Both the position numbers and the translations under genes were made by a program. The notes below the pieces were generated by a model. The model did no database searches. It was not told the DNA's origin and was given only the letters and a program-made list of their open reading frames with translations. Positions 36,805 to 46,314 of a stretch of DNA of 64,000 nucleotides are shown here, one piece after another (within the stretch, counting starts at the first letter, position 1; each line of letters begins with the position of its first letter). The DNA is from Cellulomonas sp. Y8 (GTDB lineage: Bacteria > Actinomycetota > Actinomycetes > Actinomycetales > Cellulomonadaceae). Location: contig NZ_CP041203.1 of NCBI RefSeq assembly GCF_008033115.1, positions 992,001-1,056,000 of the forward strand, given 5' to 3'.

Positions 36805-37618
36805 GTGCTCGCCAGCCAGCGTCAGGACCGCATCCTCGCGGAGGTGCGCGCCCACGGGGCCGTCCGGGTCGCCGACCTGGTCGAGCAGCTCGACGTCTCC
36901 GAGATGACCGTCCGCCGCGACATCACCGAGCTCGACCGCGCCGGCCTCGTGCGCCGCGTGCACGGCGGGGCGGTGGCCGCGGACGGCGGGCCCGGCCGGC
37001 CGACCGACGAGCCCGGCTTCGCCGAGAAGAGCACCTGGGCGACCGCCGAGAAGCGGGACATCGCCGCCCTCGCCGCCCGCACCATCGAGCCCGGCCAGGC
37101 CGTCGCGCTGTCGGCCGGGTCGACCGTGCACCTGCTCGCGCAGCAGATCGCCGCCGACCCCGCGCTGCGGCCGCTGACCGTGGTCACCAACTCGCTGCCG
37201 GTCGCCCGGACGCTGCACGAGGCGGCGGGCGCGGCGGGCGGCGCTCTCGACGTGATCCTCACCGGCGGCAGCCGCACCCCGTCCGACGCCCTCGTCGGTC
37301 CCGTCGCCGACACACCGCGCTCGCGACGCTGCGTGTCGACCGGTTGTTCCTCGGCGTGCACGGGCTCGACGAGTCGGGTCTGATGACCCCGAACCTCGCC
37401 GAGGCCGCCACCGACCGCGCCCTGCTGCGGTGCGCGGCCGCGGTGACGGTGCTCGCGGACCACACGAAGTGGGGCGTGGTCGGGCTCGCCCGGATCGCGC
37501 CCCTGGAGGAGGTGGACGTCGTCGTCACCGACGCCGGCCTCCCCGAACCCGCCCGGGCGGTGCTGGCCGACGCCGGCTGCGCGCTGCTCACCCCGACCGA
37601 CCACCAGCCCGAGGAGCG

Positions 37619-37622
<4 letters not shown>
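36805..37622 (+). pseudogene. DeoR-family sugar regulator, single frameshift
   Basis: A DeoR repressor of about 270 residues. The N-terminal winged helix is complete (LASQRQDRILAEVRAHGAVR, then DLVEQLDVSEMTVRRDITEL), and so is the C-terminal sugar-phosphate-sensing domain ([32 protein letters not shown]). The frame breaks at about 37311, where GCCGACACACCGCG replaces an expected GCCGACACCGCG (two extra bases, or equally one missing). Downstream sequence is unblemished, so an assembly error is likely. Its stop overlaps the galK start (ATGA). It probably represses galK in response to a galactose-related phosphate. Start GTG 36805; TACTGT (36795-36800) is a possible -10. Confidence 0.82.
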
Positions 37623-38891
<1,269 letters not shown>

Positions 38892-38906
38892 CCCCACGCC
38901 GGGCCC

Positions 38907-39000
38907 TCGCCGAGATCGGTGCTTCTCGCCGAGATCGGTGCTTCTCGCCGAGATCGGTGCTCCGGACCACCGATCTCGGCCCGGAGCACCGATCTCGGCG
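38907..39000. repeat. 19-bp tandem repeat plus inverted copies
   Basis: Three head-to-tail copies of TCGCCGAGATCGGTGCTTC at 38907-38925, 38926-38944 and 38945-38963, the last with one change. Two inverted copies follow (CACCGATCTCGGC at 38968-38980 and 38988-39000). The array lies just after galK and could fold into a very stable hairpin. Its core CGAGATCGGTG resembles the CGAGGTCGGCG core of the repeat clusters elsewhere in the window. The rest of 38892-39148 shows no gene. Confidence 0.75.
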
Positions 39001-39148
39001 CGCGACGGCGCGGGCCGCGGGCGTCCCGTTCGTGCTCGTGGGAAGTCGGGGGCCGAAACCTGCCCCGGTAGTCCGCTTCGCGCGGTAGCGTTCGCCGCGA
39101 GATAGCGTGCGGCACCCCGGACCGCGCGCGTGGACCGGAGGAGGCGCC

Positions 39149-40177
39149 GTGGGCGTCACGCGCCGGATCGTGTTCCCCGCGATCCGCATCGTCCTGTGGG
39201 CGGTCATCGCCGTCGCGCTCGCGAAGATCGCGTTCGCGGGCGCCGACCGGGTGTCCGCGGCGGAGGACCCGCTGCAGCCGTCCGCCCAGGTCACCGAGCC
39301 GCAGGTGCAGGTGACCACCGGCACCGTCACCAACGCCGTGACCGTCTCCGCCTCGGTGGTCGCGGACGCGCCGAAGCCGGTGCGGGCGACGCTCGCCGGC
39401 ACGGTGCACCGGCTGCTCGCCCAGGACGGGCAGGCGGTCGCCGCCGACACCCCGGTGCTCGAGCTGCGCTCGGAGACCCCGGTCGACCCCACGGTCACCA
39501 CCGACCCCGAGACCGGGATGCAGACCGTCACCGAGAACAAGCCGAAGGTCACCCGGCAGACGGTGCTCGCGGGCACGGCCGGGACGCTGCGCCTCTCGGT
39601 GCTGAAGGACCAGGTCGTGGCCGTGGGCGACTCCGTCGGCACCGTCACCCCGGGCACGCTGTCCGTCCAGGGCACGCTGACCCCGGACCAGCAGTACCGG
39701 CTGGTCGACGCGCCGGGCGAGGCCACCGTCACGCTCAAGGGCGGCCCCGCGCCGTTCACCTGCACCGGGCTGCGGATCGGGGCTGCCGCGCAGGACGAGC
39801 CCGCGGACCCGCAGTCCCCCGACGCCGGCGCCTCCACCTCCGGGACCGTCTCCTGCGCGGTGCCGGCCGAGGTCACCGCGTTCCCCGGGCTGGGAGCGGA
39901 CATCGAGATCGTGAACGGCACCGCCGAGGGCGCGCTCGTCGTGCCGGTGACGGCCGTGCAGGGCTCCGTGCAGAACGGCAACGTGTGGGTCGTCGGCGCG
40001 GACGGCGCGAGCGAGCAGCGTGCGGTGGTCCTGGGCCTCACCGACGGCAAGCAGGTGCAGATCGCCGAGGGGCTGGCCGAGGGCGACACCGTCCTGGAGT
40101 ACGCACCGGTGTCAAGCCTGACCGACGTCGACTGCACCGACCCCGCCACGGCCGACCCGAACGTGTGCGGCGGATGA
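39149..40177 (+). CDS. periplasmic adaptor (HlyD/MacA-like) of an ABC exporter
   Basis: A 342-residue protein with one N-terminal transmembrane helix (IRIVLWAVIAVALAKIAF). A biotinyl-lipoyl-like beta domain follows (RATLAGTVHRLLAQDGQAVA), then a C-terminal beta-barrel (GALVVPVTAVQGSVQNGNVW, RAVVLGLTDGKQVQIAEGL), the layout of YknX/MacA adaptors. GTG start with GGAGGAGG just upstream. First of three overlapping genes with the ATPase and FtsX-type permease. It should bridge the permease to the exported substrate outside the membrane. Confidence 0.85.
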   Translation: MGVTRRIVFPAIRIVLWAVIAVALAKIAFAGADRVSAAEDPLQPSAQVTEPQVQVTTGTVTNAVTVSASVVADAPKPVRATLAGTVHRLLAQDGQAVAADTPVLELRSETPVDPTVTTDPETGMQTVTENKPKVTRQTVLAGTAGTLRLSVLKDQVVAVGDSVGTVTPGTLSVQGTLTPDQQYRLVDAPGEATVTLKGGPAPFTCTGLRIGAAAQDEPADPQSPDAGASTSGTVSCAVPAEVTAFPGLGADIEIVNGTAEGALVVPVTAVQGSVQNGNVWVVGADGASEQRAVVLGLTDGKQVQIAEGLAEGDTVLEYAPVSSLTDVDCTDPATADPNVCGG

Positions 40178-40992
40178 GCCTCCTGGAGCTGACGGACGTC
40201 ACCCGGTCCGTGCGGCTGGCCGACGACCGGGTGCTGCACATCCTGCGCGGCGTCACGCTGAGCGTGGACGCCGGCGAGCACGTCGCCGTGGTCGGGCGCT
40301 CCGGCACCGGCAAGTCGACGCTGCTCAACCTGCTCGGGCTGCTCGACTCCCCCACCGAGGGCGAGTACCTGCTCGACGGCACCTCCACCCGTCGGCTGTC
40401 CGGCCGCCGGCGGGCGCGGCTGCGCGGGGCGTCGTTCGGGTTCGTGTTCCAGCAGTTCAACCTGCTGACCGGCCGGACCGTGCTGGAGAACGTCGCCGCG
40501 CCGCTGCTGTACGCGCGGGGCCGGCAGTTCTGGTCCCGGAACCGGCTCGCGGCCGAGATGCTCGAGCGCGTCGGGCTGGGCGACCGGCTCGACGACCTGC
40601 CCGACAAGCTGTCCGGCGGCGAGCAGCAGCGCGTCGCGATCGCCCGGGCCCTGGTCCGCCGGCCTCGGGTGATCCTCGCCGACGAGCCGACCGGCGCCCT
40701 CGACGTCGACACCGGCGGCGCGGTGATGACGCTGCTGGACGACATCGCCCGGGAGTCCGGTGCGGCGCTCGTGACGATCACGCACGACCTCGCCGTCGCC
40801 GCGCGGTCCAGCCGGCACTACCGGCTGGCGGACGGCGTGCTGGTGCCGGTGACGCTGGTGGCCCCCGACCGGCCCGGGTCGCTCGCGGAGTGGGTGGGCG
40901 ACGTCCCCACGCTCGGCGCGACCGCCGACGGGACGCCGGCCGCCGTCGGCGCCGGCGCCGACCGCCCCGCGCTCCCCGGCGGTGCCGCGTGA
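40174..40992 (+). CDS. MacB/LolD-type ABC transporter ATPase
   Basis: A 272-residue ATPase. Walker A is VGRSGTGKST, the Q-loop region FVFQQFNLLTGRTVLEN, the signature LSGGEQQRVAIARAL, Walker B VILADEPTGALD and the switch His ITHD. The best match is the LolD/MacB/FtsE class that pairs with FtsX-like permeases. A Pro/Ala-rich tail of about 45 residues follows. The start overlaps the adaptor stop by 4 nt (ATGA), and the stop overlaps the permease start. Confidence 0.93.
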   Translation: MSLLELTDVTRSVRLADDRVLHILRGVTLSVDAGEHVAVVGRSGTGKSTLLNLLGLLDSPTEGEYLLDGTSTRRLSGRRRARLRGASFGFVFQQFNLLTGRTVLENVAAPLLYARGRQFWSRNRLAAEMLERVGLGDRLDDLPDKLSGGEQQRVAIARALVRRPRVILADEPTGALDVDTGGAVMTLLDDIARESGAALVTITHDLAVAARSSRHYRLADGVLVPVTLVAPDRPGSLAEWVGDVPTLGATADGTPAAVGAGADRPALPGGAA

Positions 40993-42191
40993 CCGGGCTG
41001 GCCGGCGCGCTCGTCGAGGCCTGGGACGAGCTGCGGGTCCACAAGCTGCGGGTGCTGCTGTCGCTGATCGGCGTCGCGGCGGCGGTGACCGCGATCACCG
41101 GCGTCACCGCCGCCGTCGACATGCTCGGCCAGGCGATGCGCGAGCAGACCGAGCGGTGGAACGGCCGGGAGACCACGATCAGCGTCTCCGCGTTCTCGAT
41201 GACCGGCACGGCGGACGGCTCGGCCGCGTCCGCCGCGATGCTCGACGTCGTCGACCGGTACGCCGTGACCTACGCGTCGCGCACCACCTGGGGCCAGGTC
41301 GCCGCCGAGCTGCCGGGCGGCGCGCAGGTGCTGAACGGCCAGATGGTCGACCCCGCGTACGGGATCATCCACCGCATCACGCCCGCCGAGGGCCGGTACT
41401 TCGTGCCGGGCGACGCGGACCGGCTCTCGCCGACGCTCGTCGTCAACGAGGCGTTCCTCGCCGCGCTCGGCGCGGACGACCTGTCCGGGCACCCCACCGT
41501 CGTCCTGCAGGGCCAGCAGCCCGTCACGGCCGAGGTGATCGGGGTGGTGCCGAACCAGTACACCGACGAGGCGCCGACGTATACGGTGCTGTTCGACCAG
41601 GCCGACCGCTGGGGCCTGGCGGTCGACCCCTGGGGCCAGGGCTCCCAGCCGCCGACCCTCGAGCTGTGGGTGCCGCCCGCCGACGTGGACGCCCTGCGCG
41701 AGCGGGTGACCGCCGACCTGACCGCGGCGCTGCCCGGGTACCAGGTCGACGCGTACACGTCGGAGGGCAGTCCGGCCGTGCTGGACGCCGCCTCGCGCTG
41801 GGTGGTGCTCGCGGTGAGCGGGTTCGCCCTGCTGCTCGGCGGCCTCGGGCTGCTCAACATCGCGCTCGTCACCGTCCGGCAGCGGATCCGGGAGATCGGC
41901 ATCCGGCGGTCGTTCGGCGCCACGTCGGGCCGGGTGTTCTTCGGGGTGCTGCTCGAGTCGGTGGTCGCGACGCTGGTCGCGGGTGCGGTCGGGGTGGCCC
42001 TGGCCGTCGTCGCGCTCGACCTGCTGCCGGTCGACCGCATGTTCGGGACCGTCCTCCAGGACCGACCGCCGTTCCCGCTGTCGGCGGCGCTCACCGGGCT
42101 CGCCTGCGCCGCGGGCGTCGGCGCGCTGGCCGGGCTGCTGCCCGCCGTCTGGGCGGTCCGGGTCAAGGTGATCGACGCGATCCGGTACTGA
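40989..42191 (+). CDS. MacB/FtsX-type ABC transporter permease
   Basis: A 400-residue permease with the MacB layout. One N-terminal helix (VLLSLIGVAAAVTAITGVTAAV) precedes a large extracytoplasmic domain of about 220 residues (GRYFVPGDADRLSPTLVVNE). Three C-terminal helices follow, including the conserved IREIGIRRSFGATSGRVFFG loop. With the adaptor and ATPase it forms a tripartite exporter of peptides, lipids or antibiotics. GTG start in a 4-nt overlap with the ATPase gene. Confidence 0.92.
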   Translation: MTGLAGALVEAWDELRVHKLRVLLSLIGVAAAVTAITGVTAAVDMLGQAMREQTERWNGRETTISVSAFSMTGTADGSAASAAMLDVVDRYAVTYASRTTWGQVAAELPGGAQVLNGQMVDPAYGIIHRITPAEGRYFVPGDADRLSPTLVVNEAFLAALGADDLSGHPTVVLQGQQPVTAEVIGVVPNQYTDEAPTYTVLFDQADRWGLAVDPWGQGSQPPTLELWVPPADVDALRERVTADLTAALPGYQVDAYTSEGSPAVLDAASRWVVLAVSGFALLLGGLGLLNIALVTVRQRIREIGIRRSFGATSGRVFFGVLLESVVATLVAGAVGVALAVVALDLLPVDRMFGTVLQDRPPFPLSAALTGLACAAGVGALAGLLPAVWAVRVKVIDAIRY

Positions 42192-42195
42192 GCGG

Positions 42196-42756
42196 CTACC
42201 CGCGCGGGAGCCGGCCGGCGTCCTCGTGCAGGGCGAACAGGATCGAGTACGGGCGCCCGTCCGGCGTCGGCCGGCGCGCGGCCAGCTCGCCGAAGAACGC
42301 GTCCACCCGGGACATGAGCTCGTCGTGCTCCGCCGCGCTGAGCCGGACCCCGAGCCGGGTCATCCGCACCGACTCGGGGTCCGCCTCGGCGACCTCCTCC
42401 ACGAACGTCGACAGCATGAGCTGCCACTTGCCGGGGAAGTCGGGCGCGCGCCACGACTTCCGGGTGGCCCGGTAGGGCACCTCGCGCGAGCCCCGCGCGC
42501 CGCGGCGCACCGGGTCGGCCGCGAGGAACTCGCGGTCGACCAGCGTGCGGACGTGGTGCAGCACGGTCGCCGGGTTCTTGCCGAGGCGGTCGGCGAGCTC
42601 GCGGTTGGTCAGCGGCTCGTCCAGGCACATCCGCAGGATGCGGAGCCGCAGCGTGGACGCGAGCGCGCGGGCGTCGGCGTCGAGCCCGGCGGTGCCCTCG
42701 GGACGCGCCTCGGGGCCGGCCTGGGGTTCGGACGCGGGGTCGGGGGCCGGTGCCAT
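42196..42756 (-). CDS. winged helix-turn-helix (ArsR-like) regulator
   Basis: A 186-residue regulator. The winged helix (about 25-85) reads LASTLRLRILRMCLDEPLTN, RELADRLGKNPATVLHHVRTL and a wing ending VPYRATRKSW. The C-terminal half is helical (KWQLMLSTFVEEVAEADPES) and resembles actinobacterial helix-turn-helix proteins that control an adjacent MFS gene. It is divergent from such a gene and both promoters overlap one palindrome, so it very probably represses both. A leaderless -10 TAGGAT precedes the ATG. Confidence 0.88.
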   Translation of the reverse strand: MAPAPDPASEPQAGPEARPEGTAGLDADARALASTLRLRILRMCLDEPLTNRELADRLGKNPATVLHHVRTLVDREFLAADPVRRGARGSREVPYRATRKSWRAPDFPGKWQLMLSTFVEEVAEADPESVRMTRLGVRLSAAEHDELMSRVDAFFGELAARRPTPDGRPYSILFALHEDAGRLPRG

Positions 42757-42762
42757 GCTCCG

Positions 42763-42806
42763 ATCCTAATCACTGATTGACTTCTCCCAATCAGTCACGC
42801 CACCCT
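42763..42806. promoter_or_regulatory. divergent promoter-operator of the HTH/MFS pair
   Basis: A perfect 8-8-8 inverted repeat, ACTGATTG-N8-CAATCAGT (42772-42795), lies in a 56-bp gap. Rightward: -35 TTGACT (42777-42782), 18-nt spacer and -10 CACCCT (42801-42806), six bases before the MFS ATG. Leftward: -10 TAGGAT (42763-42768), six bases before the regulator ATG. A protein bound to the repeat would block both promoters. Confidence 0.7.
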
Positions 42807-42812
42807 GGTGCC

Positions 42813-44126
42813 ATGTCGACCCCCGCACCCGCCGGCCCGCCGCTCGGCAGCACCGCGCCCGTCGAGCCGGACCCGCCCGGCAGGCGGCGCTCGCTCGCGC
42901 GGCACCCGGACTTCCGGCGGCTCTGGGCCGGCGACGCGTTCGGCCAGCTCGGCTTCCAGCTGACGAGCATCGCGCTCCCCGTGCTCGCGGTGCGGGACCT
43001 GCACGCCACCGAGTGGCAGATGGGCCTGCTGACCGCCGCCGAGACCGCGGCGTTCCTCGTCATCGGGCTGCCGACCGGCGCCTGGGTGGACCGGATGCGC
43101 AAGCGCCGGGTGCTCATCACGGCCGACCTGGTCCGGGCCGCCGCGCTCTCGGTGGTCGTGGTGCTCGCGCTGACCGGGCACGCCTCGATGGCGGTCCTGT
43201 ACGCCGGGGCGCTGGTGATGAGCGTCGCGACGGTGTTCTTCGACGTCGCGCACCAGTCGTACGTGCCCGGGCTGGTCGGGCTCGCGCACATCGGCGAGGG
43301 CAACGCGAAGCTCCAGGCCACCCAGTCGGTGGCGCAGGTCGCGGGGCCGGCGATCGGCGGTGCGCTGCTGCGGGTCGTGCTCGCCCCCGTGCTGCTCGCG
43401 GTGAACGTCGCGACCTACCTGGTGTCCGCGCTGGCCCTGTCCCGGATCCGGAAGGTCGAGGAGCTGCCGCCCCGCGAGCACCGCCGGCCGCTCAAGGAGG
43501 AGATCGCGGAGGGGTGGCACTTCGTCGTCCGGCAGCCGCTGCTCCGCCGGATCGTGGCCTGCACCGCGATCGGCAACCTGTTCACCGCCGCCGCGGGCGC
43601 GGTCACGGTGATCTTCGCGCTCCGCACGCTCGGGCTCGACGAGGCCGCGTACGGCACCGTGCTGTCCGCCTCGGCCGTCGGCGGTCTGCTCGGTGCCGTC
43701 GCCTCCGACCGGCTGGTGCGGTGGTTCGGCGAGGGCCGGGTGATCCCCCTGTCCGCGCTGGCGTTCGCGCCGGGCGCCGCGCTGACCCCGCTCGCGGCGG
43801 TGCTGCCGTTCCCGCCGCAGGCCACGCTCATCGCGGGCGGGGCGCTGTTCTTCTTCGCGGTCGTCGTCTACAACGTCGCCCAGGTGAGCTTCCGGCAGCG
43901 GGTGTGCCCGCCGCCGCTGCTCGGCCGGATGAACGCCTCGGTGCGGTTCATCGTGTGGGGCACGACGCCGATCGGCGGGCTGCTCGGCGGCTGGCTCGGG
44001 CACACCTTCGGCGCGACCACCACGCTGTGGGTGGGGGCCGCCGGCGCGGTCGTCGCGGCGCTGCCGGTGCTGCTCTCGCCGCTGCTGCGGATGCGCGAGC
44101 TGCCGGGCGCGCCCACCCCGGAGTGA
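42813..44126 (+). CDS. MFS transporter (enterobactin exporter/MDR type)
   Basis: A 437-residue carrier with twelve predicted helices. The layout fits the MFS_3/EntS-like exporters: FRRLWAGDAFGQLGFQLTSI before helix 1, GAWVDRMRKRRVL as motif A, and a cytoplasmic central loop (RKVEELPPREHRRPLKEEIA). The Pro-rich N-terminal 30 residues are cytoplasmic. The ATG at 42813 is set by the leaderless -10. Control by the divergent winged-helix protein suggests induction by its own substrate, perhaps a drug; substrate unknown. Confidence 0.9.
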   Translation: MSTPAPAGPPLGSTAPVEPDPPGRRRSLARHPDFRRLWAGDAFGQLGFQLTSIALPVLAVRDLHATEWQMGLLTAAETAAFLVIGLPTGAWVDRMRKRRVLITADLVRAAALSVVVVLALTGHASMAVLYAGALVMSVATVFFDVAHQSYVPGLVGLAHIGEGNAKLQATQSVAQVAGPAIGGALLRVVLAPVLLAVNVATYLVSALALSRIRKVEELPPREHRRPLKEEIAEGWHFVVRQPLLRRIVACTAIGNLFTAAAGAVTVIFALRTLGLDEAAYGTVLSASAVGGLLGAVASDRLVRWFGEGRVIPLSALAFAPGAALTPLAAVLPFPPQATLIAGGALFFFAVVVYNVAQVSFRQRVCPPPLLGRMNASVRFIVWGTTPIGGLLGGWLGHTFGATTTLWVGAAGAVVAALPVLLSPLLRMRELPGAPTPE

Positions 44127-44185
44127 CGCGTTCCCGCACGTCAGCGACACGCCCGGTTTGAGATGCTTCGGGCAACTTGGGCAGA

Positions 44186-45421
44186 GTGGGGTCCGTGCTC
44201 CGCCTGCTGCTCTCCGCCGTCATCGGGTTCTTCGTCGCCTCGGTCGTCCTCCGGGTCGCCGACCTGGACGCCGGGTGGGAGTGGGCGTTCGGCGTCTCCC
44301 TCGGGGTGATGGTGCCGCTGATGGTCCTCGTGTCGATCGGGCGCACGTTCGCCGGGTCGCGGCACGCCCGCCCGCAGGACGTCGAGGCCGCGCTCCGCGA
44401 GAACCGCGTCAGCCTGGCCAAGGTGCTCGACACCCGGGCCACCGGCACCACGATCAACGACCAGCCGCTGTGCGAGATCCGGCTCGTCGTCGCCTCCCGC
44501 ACCCGCCCCGCGTACACCACGACCACGCGGAGCATCGTGAACCTGGGGCGGCTGCCCGGGCTGCAGCGCGGGGCGGTCGTCGTGGTGGCGCAGCTCGACG
44601 CCGAGCGGCCCGACGTCGCGCTGCTCGACCCGGCCCCCGCCGGCTGGCAGGAGATCGCCGACCGCGACACGTACGTCCGCGACCTGCCCGAGGCACCGGT
44701 CTGGGAGGCCGGACCCGCGCGGGGCCGCGACCGCCGCGGGCTGATCCGGATCCCGGCGGTGCTGCTCCTGGTCCTCGCGCTGGTCGGGTTCGGCGCGCGG
44801 GTCTGGCCCGTCCGCGACGAGGCGCTCGCGCTGGTGCAGGGCACGCCGCTCGAGGAGGTGCAGGCCGAGGCCGGCGCGGCGAGCGGCCCGGTCACCGACA
44901 CCGAGACCGCTCCACCGGTCGACCTGTTCACGGCGGCGCACACGCGCCCGGCGGTCGACGACCTGGCCGCGGTGGCGGGCGGCACCCAGTTCACCGAGGT
45001 CGGGATCTACGGGGACTACATCGTCGCCGAGGGCCTCACCGCCCCGGGCTCGCCGACCACCGACCGGTACACCTGGCGGGACGGGGAGGCGGCCCGGGAC
45101 GGCGCCGCCACGATCCAGCCCGACCCCGCCGAGCTGCCCGGCGAGCTGTTCGACGTGACCGCCGTCGACTGGTCGCTGGTCGAGCCGCTCGTCGCGCAGG
45201 TGCCCGACCTGACCGGGATCACGGCGCCCGACGGGCCGTCCGTGCTCGTGCGGCGGGCGACCGACCCGGCGGTCACCACCCCGGTCGAGTTCCACCTCTG
45301 GGTCGGTGACGAGTACTACGACGCGTACCTGACCGCCGACGCGACCGGGACGGTCGTGTCGATGCACGGCGGGCGACCGGGCTCGCCGTCGGAGGCGTGG
45401 GAGGCGGCGCACGCCGGGTGA
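44186..45421 (+). CDS. membrane protein of unknown function
   Basis: A protein of about 411 residues that I do not recognise. Two N-terminal hydrophobic helices (LRLLLSAVIGFFVASVVLRV and FGVSLGVMVPLMVLVSIG) precede a soluble region of about 130 residues. That region resembles DUF3592-type domains (LAKVLDTRATGTTINDQPLC). A third helix (IPAVLLLVLALVGFGARVW) is followed by an exported C-terminal domain (about 230-411) with GIYGDYIVAEGLTAPG. The start is uncertain among TTG 44177, GTG 44186 and GTG 44195. It converges on xthA. The C-terminal domain may be a lipoprotein-like sensor, but this is a guess. Confidence 0.7.
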   Translation: MGSVLRLLLSAVIGFFVASVVLRVADLDAGWEWAFGVSLGVMVPLMVLVSIGRTFAGSRHARPQDVEAALRENRVSLAKVLDTRATGTTINDQPLCEIRLVVASRTRPAYTTTTRSIVNLGRLPGLQRGAVVVVAQLDAERPDVALLDPAPAGWQEIADRDTYVRDLPEAPVWEAGPARGRDRRGLIRIPAVLLLVLALVGFGARVWPVRDEALALVQGTPLEEVQAEAGAASGPVTDTETAPPVDLFTAAHTRPAVDDLAAVAGGTQFTEVGIYGDYIVAEGLTAPGSPTTDRYTWRDGEAARDGAATIQPDPAELPGELFDVTAVDWSLVEPLVAQVPDLTGITAPDGPSVLVRRATDPAVTTPVEFHLWVGDEYYDAYLTADATGTVVSMHGGRPGSPSEAWEAAHAG

Positions 45422-45443
45422 TCCCGGGGCGCCGCCGCACGGG

Positions 45444-46265
45444 TCAGACGTCGTAGGTGACGACCACCGGGGCGTGGTCGCTGAACCGCGCGTCGTAGGT
45501 CGCGGCCCGGTCGATCTCCACCGTCCGGGCGCGGTCCGCGAGCGACGGCGTCGCCAGCTGGTAGTCGATCCGCCAGCCGGAGTCGTTGTCGAACGCCTGC
45601 CCGCGCCAGGACCACCACGTGTACGGGCCCGGGCCCTCGCCGCCGTGCTCGCGGCCCAGGTCGCGCCAGCCCTGCTCGTCGAACCAGGTGTCCAGGTACG
45701 CCCGCTCCTCGGGGAGGAAGCCGGCCGCCTTGCGGTTGCCGCGCCAGTTCTTGATGTCGACCTCGCGGTGCGCGATGTTGAGGTCGCCCGCGACGACCAC
45801 GTCCGCGCCCTCGCCCGCGAGCTCGGCGAGCCGCTTGGTCACGACGTCGAGGAACGCGTACTTCTCGTCCATCTTCGGGGTGCCGGCCTGGCCCGAGTGC
45901 ACGTACGCCGAGACGACGGTGAGCACCCGCGGCTCCGCCCCGTCGGCGGCGGGCAGCTCGAGGTCGGCCTCGACCCAGCGTCCGCTGTCGGCGGGCACGC
46001 CCGTCCCGATCCCGATCCGCACCGCGCGCATCGGCAGCCGCGAGGCGATCGCGACCCCCGCGCGCCCCTTGGTCTCGCTGGCCTCGTGGGCCAGGTGCCA
46101 GTCCGCCGCGGACAGGTGGTCGCCCAGAATCTCGTCCGAGGCGCGCACCTCCTGCAGCAGCAGGACGTCCGGCCGGCGGGCCCCGACCCAGTCGGCCATG
46201 CCCCGCTTGAAGGCGGCCCGGATCCCGTTCACGTTCACGCTCGCTACCGTCAGCACGCGGACCAT
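45444..46265 (-). CDS. xthA: exodeoxyribonuclease III
   Basis: A 273-residue endonuclease/exonuclease/phosphatase-fold enzyme that cleaves at abasic sites and degrades DNA 3' to 5'. Key blocks are VNVNGIRAAFKRG, LLLQEVRA (metal Glu), AYVHSG, AGDLNIAHREVDIKNW (Asp/Asn pair), YTWWSWRG, GWRIDYQLATPS and the terminal SDHAPVVV (catalytic Asp-His). Length and motif order match ExoIII/ExoA proteins. ATG start preceded by GAGG. Confidence 0.94.
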   Translation of the reverse strand: MVRVLTVASVNVNGIRAAFKRGMADWVGARRPDVLLLQEVRASDEILGDHLSAADWHLAHEASETKGRAGVAIASRLPMRAVRIGIGTGVPADSGRWVEADLELPAADGAEPRVLTVVSAYVHSGQAGTPKMDEKYAFLDVVTKRLAELAGEGADVVVAGDLNIAHREVDIKNWRGNRKAAGFLPEERAYLDTWFDEQGWRDLGREHGGEGPGPYTWWSWRGQAFDNDSGWRIDYQLATPSLADRARTVEIDRAATYDARFSDHAPVVVTYDV

Positions 46266-46314
46266 CCAACCTCATGCCACCGACACGCACGGACCGCCCC
46301 GGTGGCCGCCGGCG

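Noticed and set aside
38907..39000. Possible CRISPR array
   Set aside because: The units are directly adjacent with no spacers, and inverted copies follow. No cas genes are present.
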